DNA of 47,247 nt from Streptomyces sp. MH60 (GCF_002939385.1 NZ_MULI01000059.1:1-47247), one strand, 5' to 3'; shown: positions 35,344-44,336, counted from the stretch's first letter. The notes: generated from the sequence alone by a model not told the origin. Numbers and translations: made by a program.

Positions 35344-37635
35344 TCAGCCGAACAGCTCGCCCAGTGCCTCCATGTCGATCGGCACCGGCGGCAGCCGGTA
35401 GTCCGCGGGCGGCTCCGCGTCCAGCAGGTGCCGGACCAGGAAGTCCCACTTGCGCTGGTTCACGTAGTGCTCGTAACCGAAGTAGATGTGATCGGCGTCG
35501 GGCACCACGAGCAGGTCGAAGTCCTTGCCGTGGGCGATCAGCCGCTCGGCGAGCCGCAGCGTGGACTGCGGCGGCACCCGGTCGTCCAGGCCGCCGTGGA
35601 CGAGCAGCAGCTTGCCTTCGAGGCGGTCGGCGAGGGACTCGTTGGCGAGGGCGGCGTACTCCTCCTCGTCGAAGGGGCCGTGATAGGCCTCGCCCAGACC
35701 CGGCTCCAGCAGGCGGAAGTCGTGCATGCCGGACTCCGCGACGCCCACCCGGAAGACGTCGGGGTGGCGCAGCAGCGCCCGTACGGCGGCGTAGCCACCG
35801 GAGGACATGCCGGTGACGCCCACCCGGTCCAGGTCCATCCAGGGCCGTTCGGCGGCCAGTTGGCGCAGCGCGGCGACGTGGTCGTCCAGTCCGCAGGCGT
35901 CGCCCAGGTTGCCGTACGAGGCGTCCAGGAACTCCTTGGAGCGGCCGGGGGAGCCCTTGCCGTCGACCGCGACGACCACGAAGCCGAGCGCGGCCAGCGC
36001 CTCCGCCTCGTAGCCGTAGTGGCCGGGGTCGAAGGAGGGGCTCACCCGGTTGTCGGTGGGCAGGCCGTAGGGGGTGTCGATCACCGGGTAGCGCCGGGAC
36101 GGGTCGAAGCCGTGCGGCAGGTACAGCAGGCCGTGCACGTCGCAGGTGCCGTCGGCGGAAGTGGTGCGGAAACGTATCGGCGCGCGCCGGCCGGTCTCCC
36201 TGAGACGGGTGTCGTCGGCGCGTTCGAGCTCCACCAGCACCCGCCCGGACCAGTCCCGCACCGTGATCACGGGGGCCACGGCGGTGGTGGAGGCGGAGTC
36301 GACGAAGCAGGTGCCGCCCGGAGCGACGGTGACCGCGTGGTCGAGGTCGTCGCCGGTGATCCGCTCGAAGCCGGAGCCGTCGAGGCCCACGCGGCACACC
36401 GTGCGGCGGTACGGGTCCTCCTCGACCAGCCCCGAGGCGGTGAAGTACACCGTCCGCTCCGCCTCGTCGACGTGCAGCAGTTCCTGGACCGCGAAGGCGC
36501 CCGAGGTCACCGCGTTGACCAGCGCACCGGAGGGCGCGGAGTACAGGTAGAGGTGGCCCCGGCCGTCCCGTTCCGAGTACCACAGCACCTCGTCGCCGCC
36601 GGCCAGGACGCGCACCAGCGGCGGCTGGAGCTGGCGCGGCGCGGGGTCCACCCTGGTCCGGCCCCGCTCGGTCAGGACGGTGCGCACCTCGCCGGTGTCC
36701 GGGTCGAGGCGGTACAGGCCGAGGGTGCGGGCGTCCCGGCTGCGGGACAGGTAGTGGACGGCCGAGCCGTCCGGCTCCCACCACGCCCACCGCTGGAACA
36801 GCGGCGACATCAGCGACATCGCCACCGGTTCGCCGCGGGCCTCGGTGACGGCGCCGGTGGTGACGTCCAGGACGACGAACTCGGCGAGCGGTATGCGCTC
36901 GTCCCCGGCGACCGCGTAGCGCGGCGACAGCAGCGCGGGCTCGCCACCACCGGCGGGGGCGGCGCGCAGCAGGTGGGTGCGGCGCACACCGTCCTGGACG
37001 GTGCGGTGGGTCAGCACCCGGGAGGAGTCCGGCGACCAGGCCACGGCGGGCGGCAGATGGGGCAGGCCCAGCTTGGTCAGCAGCGTGGAGTACATGAGGT
37101 AGTCGGGGTTGGCGCCGTAGTCCCGGTCCTCGGTGCCGTCGGACGTCAGCGCCCAGTCGCGGTCCCCGTCCAGCGTGCGGGCGCGCAGGTCGTGGCCGGC
37201 GCGGTGGACGGCGTGCTTCCGGTCGGGTGCGGCCACCTCCAGCGGGCCGACCGGAGGCTCGCCCGCCGTCCTGCGCAGGGTGTGGTCGTCGAGCCGCAGC
37301 AGCCAGTGCTCGCCGAAGGCGTCGAACTCCACCGTCCCGTCGGCCGGCCCGATGGCCGGGAGGGGGAGGGCGGCCGCGTCGACGGGCTGCCCGGTCGCGG
37401 CCGCGAGGGCCGACGCCAGCCGCTCGTGGTCGAAGGCGAGGCGGCGGGTGCCCGCCACCGGGTCGACGAGCACGTACCGCTTACCCTCCACGGTGGCCAC
37501 GGTGTACCAGAACCGCGTGCCGTCCTCGAGCCAGCGCGGGGTGAGGCGGCCGCCCGGGAGCAACTCCCCGCGGTGGTGCCGCAACAGCCGTTCCGCCGTC
37601 CGGTAGGCCCGCACATCGAGTCGTTTCCGTTGCAT
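35344..37635 (-). CDS. S9-family prolyl oligopeptidase / dipeptidyl-peptidase-like enzyme
   Basis: The 763-residue serine peptidase has an N-terminal beta-propeller of the DPP-IV type (about 1-480) and a C-terminal alpha/beta hydrolase. The triad can be placed as Ser611 in GVTGMSSGGYAAV, Asp684 in VHGGLDDRVPP and His716 in PDADHIYFGYEH. LLYLPHGFDPSRRYPVIDTPYG is the typical entry to the hydrolase domain. No signal peptide is seen, so it acts in the cytosol. ATG 37635 has AGGAAAGG about 8 bases upstream. It diverges from the halogenase-like gene across 243 bp. In a peptide cluster it may trim or inactivate the product or its precursor for self-protection; this is inference. Confidence 0.92.
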   Translation of the reverse strand: MQRKRLDVRAYRTAERLLRHHRGELLPGGRLTPRWLEDGTRFWYTVATVEGKRYVLVDPVAGTRRLAFDHERLASALAAATGQPVDAAALPLPAIGPADGTVEFDAFGEHWLLRLDDHTLRRTAGEPPVGPLEVAAPDRKHAVHRAGHDLRARTLDGDRDWALTSDGTEDRDYGANPDYLMYSTLLTKLGLPHLPPAVAWSPDSSRVLTHRTVQDGVRRTHLLRAAPAGGGEPALLSPRYAVAGDERIPLAEFVVLDVTTGAVTEARGEPVAMSLMSPLFQRWAWWEPDGSAVHYLSRSRDARTLGLYRLDPDTGEVRTVLTERGRTRVDPAPRQLQPPLVRVLAGGDEVLWYSERDGRGHLYLYSAPSGALVNAVTSGAFAVQELLHVDEAERTVYFTASGLVEEDPYRRTVCRVGLDGSGFERITGDDLDHAVTVAPGGTCFVDSASTTAVAPVITVRDWSGRVLVELERADDTRLRETGRRAPIRFRTTSADGTCDVHGLLYLPHGFDPSRRYPVIDTPYGLPTDNRVSPSFDPGHYGYEAEALAALGFVVVAVDGKGSPGRSKEFLDASYGNLGDACGLDDHVAALRQLAAERPWMDLDRVGVTGMSSGGYAAVRALLRHPDVFRVGVAESGMHDFRLLEPGLGEAYHGPFDEEEYAALANESLADRLEGKLLLVHGGLDDRVPPQSTLRLAERLIAHGKDFDLLVVPDADHIYFGYEHYVNQRKWDFLVRHLLDAEPPADYRLPPVPIDMEALGELFG

Positions 37636-37802
37636 CGTCGATGCCCTTTCCTGGATGTGGTTTTCGGATGCCGCCGGGTGAAACGGTGAATTCCCCCCGG
37701 GCTTTTCCGGGAGTGCGCGGCGGGAGTGGTACCGGATTCGGGGCCGTCATCATCGCCACCGCACCCGGACATTGGCCAGCCTTCGGCGCGGGAGGCGTTC
37801 TC

Positions 37803-37823
37803 GTCCTGTCCCGTCGACAGGAC
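37803..37823. promoter_or_regulatory. Inverted repeat in the divergent peptidase/halogenase promoter
   Basis: Perfect 8-bp arms GTCCTGTC and GACAGGAC flank CCGTC. The site is 56 bp before the halogenase-like start and about 170 bp before the peptidase start, a position suited to a shared operator. The same arms recur without a spacer at 39328-39343. Confidence 0.55.
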
Positions 37824-37878
37824 GGGGCGGCAGAGGACGATGTGAAGACAAGTGAACACAAGAACTGGGGGACCCGGT

Positions 37879-39438
37879 GTGAGCACGCACAATCCGGGAA
37901 AGGTCGTGATCGTCGGAGCGGGTGTCGCGGGTGCGATGACCGCCGCATATCTGAAAGCGGCTTTCGGTGACCGGACCGAGGTGGTACTGGTCGGCTTTCC
38001 ACCGGCCGGTGAACCCGCCGGGCACGAGTCGACCCTGGGCGACATCCGGGACTTCTTCGACTTCCTCGGCCTGGCCGAGGAGGACTGGATGCCGGCCTGC
38101 GACGCCACCTGCAAGCTGGCGGTCCGGGTGCAGGACTGGAGCGGTCCGGGGCAGTACTTCTACCTGCCGTTCGAACCGGCCCGCCGGGCCGGGGGCTTCC
38201 CGCTCACCGAGTGGTGGCTGAGGCAGCGGCCCAGCGGGCGGTTCGACCGGGACTGCTTCGTCTCCGCGTGGCTGTGCGACGCGGGCCGCGTACCGCGCCC
38301 CGCGGCCGACACCGGCCCCGGCGCGGACGCCGCCGCCGTCCCGTACGGCTACCACCTGGACTCCGCGGCGCTCACCCGGCTGCTGACCCGGTACGCGGCG
38401 GAGCGGGGGGCGGTGTCGCTGACCGGCGCCCCCACCGACGTACGGCTGGACGCGCGCGGCTGGATCGAGTGCCTGGTCACCGAGGAGCACGGGGAGGTCC
38501 ACGGCGACCTGTTCGTCGACTGCACCGGCGAACGCGGGCTGCTGCTGCACCGGGCGCTGAAGGTGCCCCGCGTGTCCTACCGGGACACGCTGCCCAACGA
38601 CTCCCTGGTGACGCTGGAGGCGCCCGCGGACATGCGGACCCGCGGCATCCCGCCGTACACCACGGTGACGGCCCGCGGCACGGGGTGGATGTGGACGGTG
38701 CCGCTGTTCGACCGGATCGGCGCGGGACACGCGTACGCCGGCGAGTACTGCACGCCCGAGGAGGCCGAGCGGGCGCTGCGCGAGCACGTGGGGCCGGAGG
38801 CGGCCGGGGCGGCGGCCGTGCACACCCCGCTGCTGCCGGGCCGCGGCGCACAGGCGTGGAAGCACAACTGCGTCGCCGTCGGGGCGTCGGCAGGGCGGGC
38901 CGAGCCGCTCGGCACGGTCGGGGACGCCTCGGCCGCCCACCACGCCCTGGAGCGGGAGTTCGCCACCCTGCACTACCAGGGGGCGGCGCGGGACGACACC
39001 CAGTACTGGCGGGACGCCAAGACCCTCGCGCTGCCGGGCGGCCTCGCCGAGCGGCTGGCCGGCTGGCGGGTGCTGCCGCCGGGCCCGGAGCACCCCGGAG
39101 ACGGGCACCGGGGCCGGCCGGCGCACGCGTACACCTCCGTCCTCATCGGCACCGGCGGCGCCCCGCCGCGGGCTCCCGCCGCCCTGCCCCTGGTCGGCGA
39201 CGCGGTGGCGCTGCGGGAGTTCGCGGCGGTGCGGCACACGGCCGCCGCCCTCACCGGCACCTCGCCCACCGGGTACGAGTACCTGGCCCAACTGGGCGCG
39301 ACGAGCCCGCCCGCCGAACGGCGTTCCGTCCTGTCGACAGGACAGCGCCCGCGGCCGCCGCAGGTGGGGGAACAGGAATTCCCGCACCAGGGTCCGACGG
39401 GTGGAGGAACGCTTGACTGCGGCCGCGCACAGGGATGA
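37879..39438 (+). CDS. Tryptophan-halogenase-like FAD-dependent enzyme with altered active site
   Basis: The 519-residue flavoprotein belongs to the flavin-dependent halogenase family. It has the FAD fold VVIVGAGVAGAMTAAYL, the motif ESTLGDIRDFFDFLGLAEEDWM, and the halogenase signature WxWxIP as GWMWTVPLFDRIG (W270, W272). The catalytic lysine is Lys79 (ATCKLAV), the same number as in PrnA and RebH. At the site of the essential glutamate (PrnA LESTG) it reads LGTVG, with Gly345 in its place and valine at the chloride-contact threonine. Activity is therefore uncertain: halogenation of a carrier-bound substrate, another oxidation, or a dead paralogue. GTG 37879 has GGGGGA 6-8 bases upstream and gives the K79 numbering; GTG 37852 is an alternative start. 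Confidence 0.85.
   Translation: MSTHNPGKVVIVGAGVAGAMTAAYLKAAFGDRTEVVLVGFPPAGEPAGHESTLGDIRDFFDFLGLAEEDWMPACDATCKLAVRVQDWSGPGQYFYLPFEPARRAGGFPLTEWWLRQRPSGRFDRDCFVSAWLCDAGRVPRPAADTGPGADAAAVPYGYHLDSAALTRLLTRYAAERGAVSLTGAPTDVRLDARGWIECLVTEEHGEVHGDLFVDCTGERGLLLHRALKVPRVSYRDTLPNDSLVTLEAPADMRTRGIPPYTTVTARGTGWMWTVPLFDRIGAGHAYAGEYCTPEEAERALREHVGPEAAGAAAVHTPLLPGRGAQAWKHNCVAVGASAGRAEPLGTVGDASAAHHALEREFATLHYQGAARDDTQYWRDAKTLALPGGLAERLAGWRVLPPGPEHPGDGHRGRPAHAYTSVLIGTGGAPPRAPAALPLVGDAVALREFAAVRHTAAALTGTSPTGYEYLAQLGATSPPAERRSVLSTGQRPRPPQVGEQEFPHQGPTGGGTLDCGRAQG
39328..39343. promoter_or_regulatory. Second copy of the GTCCTGTC/GACAGGAC palindrome
   Basis: GTCCTGTCGACAGGAC is a perfect 16-bp palindrome inside the last codons of the halogenase-like gene. 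It repeats the arms of the 37803-37823 site without the spacer. It is about 380 bp before the thioesterase gene. Confidence 0.5.
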
Positions 39439-39726
39439 AGGTAAGCACGGCATGGGGGCTGGATTCCGGCCGGGGGCCGGTTAATTCCACGACGGGGGAG
39501 TTCAATGGGTGTGCGGGCACCGGCATGGTTGCCGAGTCTTTTTCCGTCCCGGAACGACGACGCGGACAGCGTCCTCGCCCGGTAACTCCCGATAACGAGT
39601 TCTCGACACCCCGCGGCAATTGACGATCATTCGCCGGCCGTTTTTCCGGGGCCTTTTCCCACAGCGGACCGCCGTCATGTTCTCCTGGCGCCGGGCTGCG
39701 CGAAAACGAGCGAGGAGCAGCCGCAG
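39439..39726. other. Gap between the halogenase-like and thioesterase genes
   Basis: About 290 bp without a firm gene. A 62-codon frame starts at 39435 with ATGA overlapping the halogenase stop and runs to 39623; it has no recognisable motif and is not an MbtH protein. AT-richer stretches (GGTTAATTCC, GACGATCATTCG, GGCCGTTTTTCC) suggest a promoter for the thioesterase-NRPS genes. GAGGAG lies about 11 bases before the thioesterase ATG. Confidence 0.45.
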
Positions 39727-40512
39727 ATGACCCTGCCCGAGAACCAGGAACTCGCCCCCCGGACCCCGTACGTCTGGCGGGCCGCGCGGCCCCGGGCCAC
39801 CCGGCGGCTGATCTGTTTCCCGCACGCCGGAGCCGGGGCTTCCGCCTACGCGGACTGGGCCGGACTGCTGCCCCCGGAGATCGAGCTGGTCGCCGTCCAG
39901 CTGCCCGGGCGGCAGAACCGTATCGCCGAGGAGCCGTTCACCGAGGCGGCCCCGCTCGTCGAGACGCTGACCCACGCGCTGCGGCCCGTGCTCGACCTGC
40001 CCTACGCCTTCTTCGGGCACTCCGCCGGCGCGACCCTCGCCTACGAGCTGACCCGGGCGCTGGCGGCGCGCGGCGGGCGGATGCCCGGGCACCTGTTCCT
40101 GTCCGCGCAGCCCGCCCCGGGCCACTCCACGGTCCGCCGGCTGCACACGCTGCCCGACGAGGAGTTCGCCGCCGAGATCCTCTCCCTGGGCGGCATCGAC
40201 CCCGAGGTCGCCGACGACGAGGACGTGCTGGAGGCGATGCTCTACACGCTCCGGGCGGACTTCACGCTCTGGGAGCGGCACCGCGTCGAGCCGGGCGACC
40301 CGCTGGACGTCCCCGTCACCGTGCTGTGCGGCGAGTCGGACCCGCGGGCGCCGCTGGACGAGGTGAAGCGGTGGGAGGAGCACACCACCGGCGAGTTCCG
40401 CGCCGAGTTCTACCCCGGCGGCCACTTCTACTTCCTGGACTCTCCCGCCGACGTCGTCGACCTGATCGGCCGTACGCCGCCGGCCCCCGTGACGAACCGG
40501 AGGAGCGCATGA
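39727..40512 (+). CDS. Type II thioesterase
   Basis: The 261-residue alpha/beta hydrolase removes wrong or stalled acyl groups from carrier domains of the assembly line. The triad is visible: Ser99 in FFGHSAGATLAYEL, Asp205 in VLCGESDPRAP and His233 in YPGGHFYFLD. The early motif LICFPHAGAGASAYADWAGLLP and VQLPGRQNRIAEEPF are characteristic of the RifR/TEII family. ATG 39727 follows GAGGAG. Its stop overlaps the start of the A-KR-T gene by four bases (ATGA), so it is made together with the loading protein. Confidence 0.95.
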   Translation: MTLPENQELAPRTPYVWRAARPRATRRLICFPHAGAGASAYADWAGLLPPEIELVAVQLPGRQNRIAEEPFTEAAPLVETLTHALRPVLDLPYAFFGHSAGATLAYELTRALAARGGRMPGHLFLSAQPAPGHSTVRRLHTLPDEEFAAEILSLGGIDPEVADDEDVLEAMLYTLRADFTLWERHRVEPGDPLDVPVTVLCGESDPRAPLDEVKRWEEHTTGEFRAEFYPGGHFYFLDSPADVVDLIGRTPPAPVTNRRSA

Positions 40513-43500
40513 CCTCTGTCGACCCCACCGGACCCGGCCTGCTGGCGGGCCTCGCCGACACGGTCCGGCGCCTGCCCGGCGTCCTCGACGCGGCCGCCGT
40601 CGCCCGCAGGGGCCTGCGCGCCGCCGAGCCGCCCCGGCCCGACCGGGGCGCGCCGCGCGCCGCGGAGCCGGCCCCCGCGGCCCGGGGCACGGACCCGGAC
40701 CTGCCGCCCGTCGAGCTGTACGGCGGTGACCTGCGCCTGCCCGACGACGCTCCGCGGACCCTGCAGGAAGGGCTGCGCCGCGCGGCCGAACTCGCCCCGG
40801 ACAAGGGCACGGTGTACATCAGGACCGGCCGCGAGGACGTGCTGCAGACCTACCGCGAGCTGCTGGAGGAGGCCCAGCACGTGCTCGGCGGTCTGCGTGC
40901 CGCGGGCCTGCGGCCGGGGGACGCCGCGCTGTTCGTGTTCGACGACAACCGCGGCTACCTCACCGCGTTCTGGGCGTGCGTCCTCGGCGGTTTCGTGCCG
41001 ACGCCGGTCGCCGTGGCCACCACGTACGCCACCGAGAACGAGACCAACCGCAAACTGCTGGGCGCCTGGCGGCTGCTGGACCGGCCGGTCCTGGTCACCG
41101 ACGCCGGCACCGCCGAGGCCCTGGCCGGGGTGCGCCGGCTGTGGGACGAGCCGGACGTGCGGGTGCTGACCGTCGAGGAACTCGCCGCGCACCCGGCCGA
41201 CAAGGACTGGTTCCCGGCCGACTGGGACTCCCCGGTGCTCAACCTGCTCACCTCCGGCAGCACCGGTGTGCCCAAGTGCGTGCAGCACACCAACTCCTCC
41301 GTGGTCTCCCGGTCCTTCGCCGTCGCCCGGCACTGCGGGCTGACCGAGGACGACATCAGCCTGATCTGGATGCCGTTCGACCACGTCACGGTCGCCTTCT
41401 ACAACATCCGTGACGTCTTCCTGCGCTGTCTGCACGTCAACGCCAAGATCGAGCACTTCCTCGCCGACCCGCTGCTGTGGTTCGACTGGGCCGACCGCTA
41501 CCGCGCCACCAACACCTGGGCCCCCAACTTCGCCATGGCGATGGTCAACGAGCGGGCCGCGGACATCGCCGGACGCTCCTGGGACCTGTCCTGCCTGCGG
41601 GAGATCACCAACGGCGGCGAGCCGGTGATCGCCGCCACGAGCCACCGGTTCCTCGCGCTCCTCGCCCCGCACGGGTTGCCCGCCGACGCCATGGTGCCGG
41701 CGTGGGGCATGTCGGAGACCTGCTCGGGCATCACCTACACCCGCCAGAGCCTGGACGACCCGGCTGCGGGCACCGTCGCCGTCGACCCGGCCTCCTTCGG
41801 GGAGAGCGTGCGCCACCTCCCGCCGGACCACCCCGACGCCGTGGTCCTCTCCCGCGTCGGGCGGCCCGTCCCCGGGGTGCGGCTGCGCATCGTGGACGAG
41901 GACGGCACGGTGCTGCCCGAGGGCCGGATGGGCGAACTGCGGGTCACCGGGGCCACGATCATGGCCCGCTACTTCGGCAACGAGGAGGCCAACCGGGAGG
42001 CCTTCGACGACCAGGGCTGGTTCCGCACCGGCGACCTGGCCTTCGTCACCGACGGCGAGGTGGTCATCGCGGGGCGCCGCAAGGACCAGATCATCGTGCG
42101 CGGCATCAACTACATGGCGCACGAGCTGGAGAGCGTGGTCGAGCGGGTGGACGGGGTGCGCGTCACCTTCTCCGCCGCCGCGGGGGTGCGCGAACCCGGC
42201 GCCGCCACCGACCAGCTCGTGGTCTTCTTCGTGCCGGTGAGCTGGGACGCCGACGCGCTGGCCGCCACGAAGGAACAGGCGCGGGCGATCCTCGTGCGCG
42301 AGTCCGGGATCGCTCCCGACCTGCTGGTGCCGGTCACCGAGGGCGAGTTCCACAAGACCGCGAGCGGCAAGATCCAGCGTGCCGCGCTGGTCGCCGACCT
42401 CCGCTCCGGACGGTTCGCCGACCGGGTGGCCGACCCGGCCGCCGAGGAGGACCCGGCGCCGGACACCTGGTTCACCACCCGGCAGTGGGTGCCGCTCGAC
42501 GACACCGCACCCCCGGCCGACGGCGCCGGGCCGGGCGTGACCGTGGTCCTCGGCGAGGACGCCGACCTCGAACGGCTCGGCCTGGACGGCCCGTTCGTCG
42601 CCGTCCGCCGGGGCGGGGCCTTCGCCCAGGAACTGCCGTACCGCTACCGCGTCCCGGTTGCCGACCGGGCGGAGCTGAAGCGGCTGCTGGCCTCGGTCAC
42701 CGAGCGCTACGGCGCGATCGGCACCGTCGTGCACGCGCTGTCGCTCGCCCGGTCGGGGGAGCCCGCCGAGCGCCTGGCGACGGCCACCGCCGAACTCACC
42801 GCGCTGCTCGCCGCCCTCGCCGACGGCGACTCGGGCCGGCCCCGGCTGCTGGTGCTCACCTCCGGCGCCTTCCACGTCCGGGGCGGCGACCGCGTCGACC
42901 TCGGCACCTGCGCGCTGCCCGGCTTCGTGCGCACCGCGATCGGCGAGGCCGCGCCCCTGCCGGTGAAGCAGCTCGACCTGCCCGCCGCGGACCCGGGGAG
43001 CTGGGCCGCCGCGCTGCGCGCCGAACTCCGCGCGCCGCAGCGCACCGGACTCGTCGCCGCCCGCGAGGGCGTGCGCCTCCAGCCCCGGCTGGCGCCCCTC
43101 GACACCGGCGGACCCGACGGACCGGCCCCCGCCGACCCCGTCACCCCGGGCGGCCTCTACCTGGTCACCGGGGGGCTCGGCGGCATCGCCCACGACATCG
43201 CCGGCTACCTGCTGGCCTCCTACGGAGTGCGGCTGCTCCTGGTGGGCCGCTCCCCCGCCGAGGGCGACAGGGGCGAGCGCCTCGCCGCCCTCGCCCGGCT
43301 CGGAGAGGTGGCGTACGAGCGGCTGGACGTCGCCGACGCCGACGCGGTCGGTGCCGCGATCGGCGCCGCCGAGCAGCGCTGGGGACGCCCCCTGGACGGC
43401 GTACTGCACCTGGCGGCCGCCGATCCGACCGGGCAGTGGGCGGACCTCGACCGGCACCTCATCGTGAACGAGAGTCCCGAGGTGTACGCCGAGCAGTACC

Positions 43501-44336
43501 GGGCCAAGGTCGAGGGCACCCTGGCCCTCGCCCGCGCCCTGGAGGACCGGCCGGACGCCTCGCTGGTGCTGTTCGGCTCCGTCAACGGCGAGTTCGGCGG
43601 CCACTCCTTCGGCGCCTACGCCACGGCCAGCAGCTTCCTGGCCGGGTTCGCCGAGCACTGGCACCACGACCGCGGACGCCGGGTGCACTGCCTGGCCTGG
43701 AGCCAGTGGACCGGGGTCGGCATGAACCGGGACCGCTCGCAGGCCGCCGCCGAGCACCGCGGCTTCCGCAGCATCGACCCGGACACCGGGCTGCGGCTCT
43801 TCCTGGAGAGCACGGCCCTGCCCGGCCCGTACACGATCGTCGGCCTCGACCCGCGCAACCCCGCCGTGGTCGCGGAACTCGTACCGCAGCGGCTGCGGGT
43901 CGGCGAGATCGTCCTGGCCTACGTCGCCGACGGCGCCGACCCCGGCGCCCTGCGCGACGCGCTCGCCACCGGCCCCGCGAGCCCCGTACCGGTGCGCCTG
44001 GTCCCGGTGCCCCGCATCCCCCGCGACGCCTACGGGGAGGTGGACGCCGCCCGGCTGCTGGCCGACACGGCGCCCGAGCGGGCCCGGCGCAGGGCGACAC
44101 CCCCGCGGGAGGGGCTGGAGAGCGAGCTGGCCCGCCTGTGGTCGGACGCGCTGGTCCGGGCCGACGTCGGCCGGGACGAGTCGTTCTTCGAACTCGGCGG
44201 CAACTCGCTGCGCGCCACCCGGCTGCTGGCCCTGACCGAGCAGAAGCTCGGCGTCCGGGTCACCACGCAGGAGCTCTACGAGAACCCGACCGTGGCGGGC
44301 ATGGCCACGGTCGTCGCACAGCACGCGGCCGGCTGA
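40509..44336 (+). CDS. Free-standing adenylation-ketoreductase-carrier (A-KR-T) loading protein
   Basis: The 1275-residue initiation protein has no condensation domain. The adenylation domain (about 75-640) has LLTSGSTGVPKCVQHTN (motif A3, about 246-262), WMPFDHVTVAFYNIRDV, WGMSETCSGITY, GWFRTGDLAFV, RRKDQIIVRGINYMAHELE and the catalytic lysine in KTASGKIQR. It resembles the acyl-AMP ligases that open trans-AT/NRPS hybrids such as PksJ. The ketoreductase (about 880-1135) has VTGGLGGIAHD from residue 886, Ser1024 and Tyr1037 with canonical Sx12Y spacing, and Lys in YRAKVEG. The carrier serine is Ser1233 (FFELGGNSLRATRLL). I infer loading of a 2-keto acid and its reduction to a 2-hydroxyacyl starter. 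ATGA overlap with the thioesterase. Confidence 0.9.
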   Translation: MTSVDPTGPGLLAGLADTVRRLPGVLDAAAVARRGLRAAEPPRPDRGAPRAAEPAPAARGTDPDLPPVELYGGDLRLPDDAPRTLQEGLRRAAELAPDKGTVYIRTGREDVLQTYRELLEEAQHVLGGLRAAGLRPGDAALFVFDDNRGYLTAFWACVLGGFVPTPVAVATTYATENETNRKLLGAWRLLDRPVLVTDAGTAEALAGVRRLWDEPDVRVLTVEELAAHPADKDWFPADWDSPVLNLLTSGSTGVPKCVQHTNSSVVSRSFAVARHCGLTEDDISLIWMPFDHVTVAFYNIRDVFLRCLHVNAKIEHFLADPLLWFDWADRYRATNTWAPNFAMAMVNERAADIAGRSWDLSCLREITNGGEPVIAATSHRFLALLAPHGLPADAMVPAWGMSETCSGITYTRQSLDDPAAGTVAVDPASFGESVRHLPPDHPDAVVLSRVGRPVPGVRLRIVDEDGTVLPEGRMGELRVTGATIMARYFGNEEANREAFDDQGWFRTGDLAFVTDGEVVIAGRRKDQIIVRGINYMAHELESVVERVDGVRVTFSAAAGVREPGAATDQLVVFFVPVSWDADALAATKEQARAILVRESGIAPDLLVPVTEGEFHKTASGKIQRAALVADLRSGRFADRVADPAAEEDPAPDTWFTTRQWVPLDDTAPPADGAGPGVTVVLGEDADLERLGLDGPFVAVRRGGAFAQELPYRYRVPVADRAELKRLLASVTERYGAIGTVVHALSLARSGEPAERLATATAELTALLAALADGDSGRPRLLVLTSGAFHVRGGDRVDLGTCALPGFVRTAIGEAAPLPVKQLDLPAADPGSWAAALRAELRAPQRTGLVAAREGVRLQPRLAPLDTGGPDGPAPADPVTPGGLYLVTGGLGGIAHDIAGYLLASYGVRLLLVGRSPAEGDRGERLAALARLGEVAYERLDVADADAVGAAIGAAEQRWGRPLDGVLHLAAADPTGQWADLDRHLIVNESPEVYAEQYRAKVEGTLALARALEDRPDASLVLFGSVNGEFGGHSFGAYATASSFLAGFAEHWHHDRGRRVHCLAWSQWTGVGMNRDRSQAAAEHRGFRSIDPDTGLRLFLESTALPGPYTIVGLDPRNPAVVAELVPQRLRVGEIVLAYVADGADPGALRDALATGPASPVPVRLVPVPRIPRDAYGEVDAARLLADTAPERARRRATPPREGLESELARLWSDALVRADVGRDESFFELGGNSLRATRLLALTEQKLGVRVTTQELYENPTVAGMATVVAQHAAG

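Noticed and set aside
32186..36790. Minus-strand frame of about 1534 codons
   Set aside because: Shadow lying across the SARP gene and the peptidase gene; the real proteins there have full domain sets.
39435..39623. Possible MbtH-like protein after the halogenase-like gene
   Set aside because: The 62-codon frame lacks the NxExQxSLWP-type core and conserved tryptophans of MbtH.
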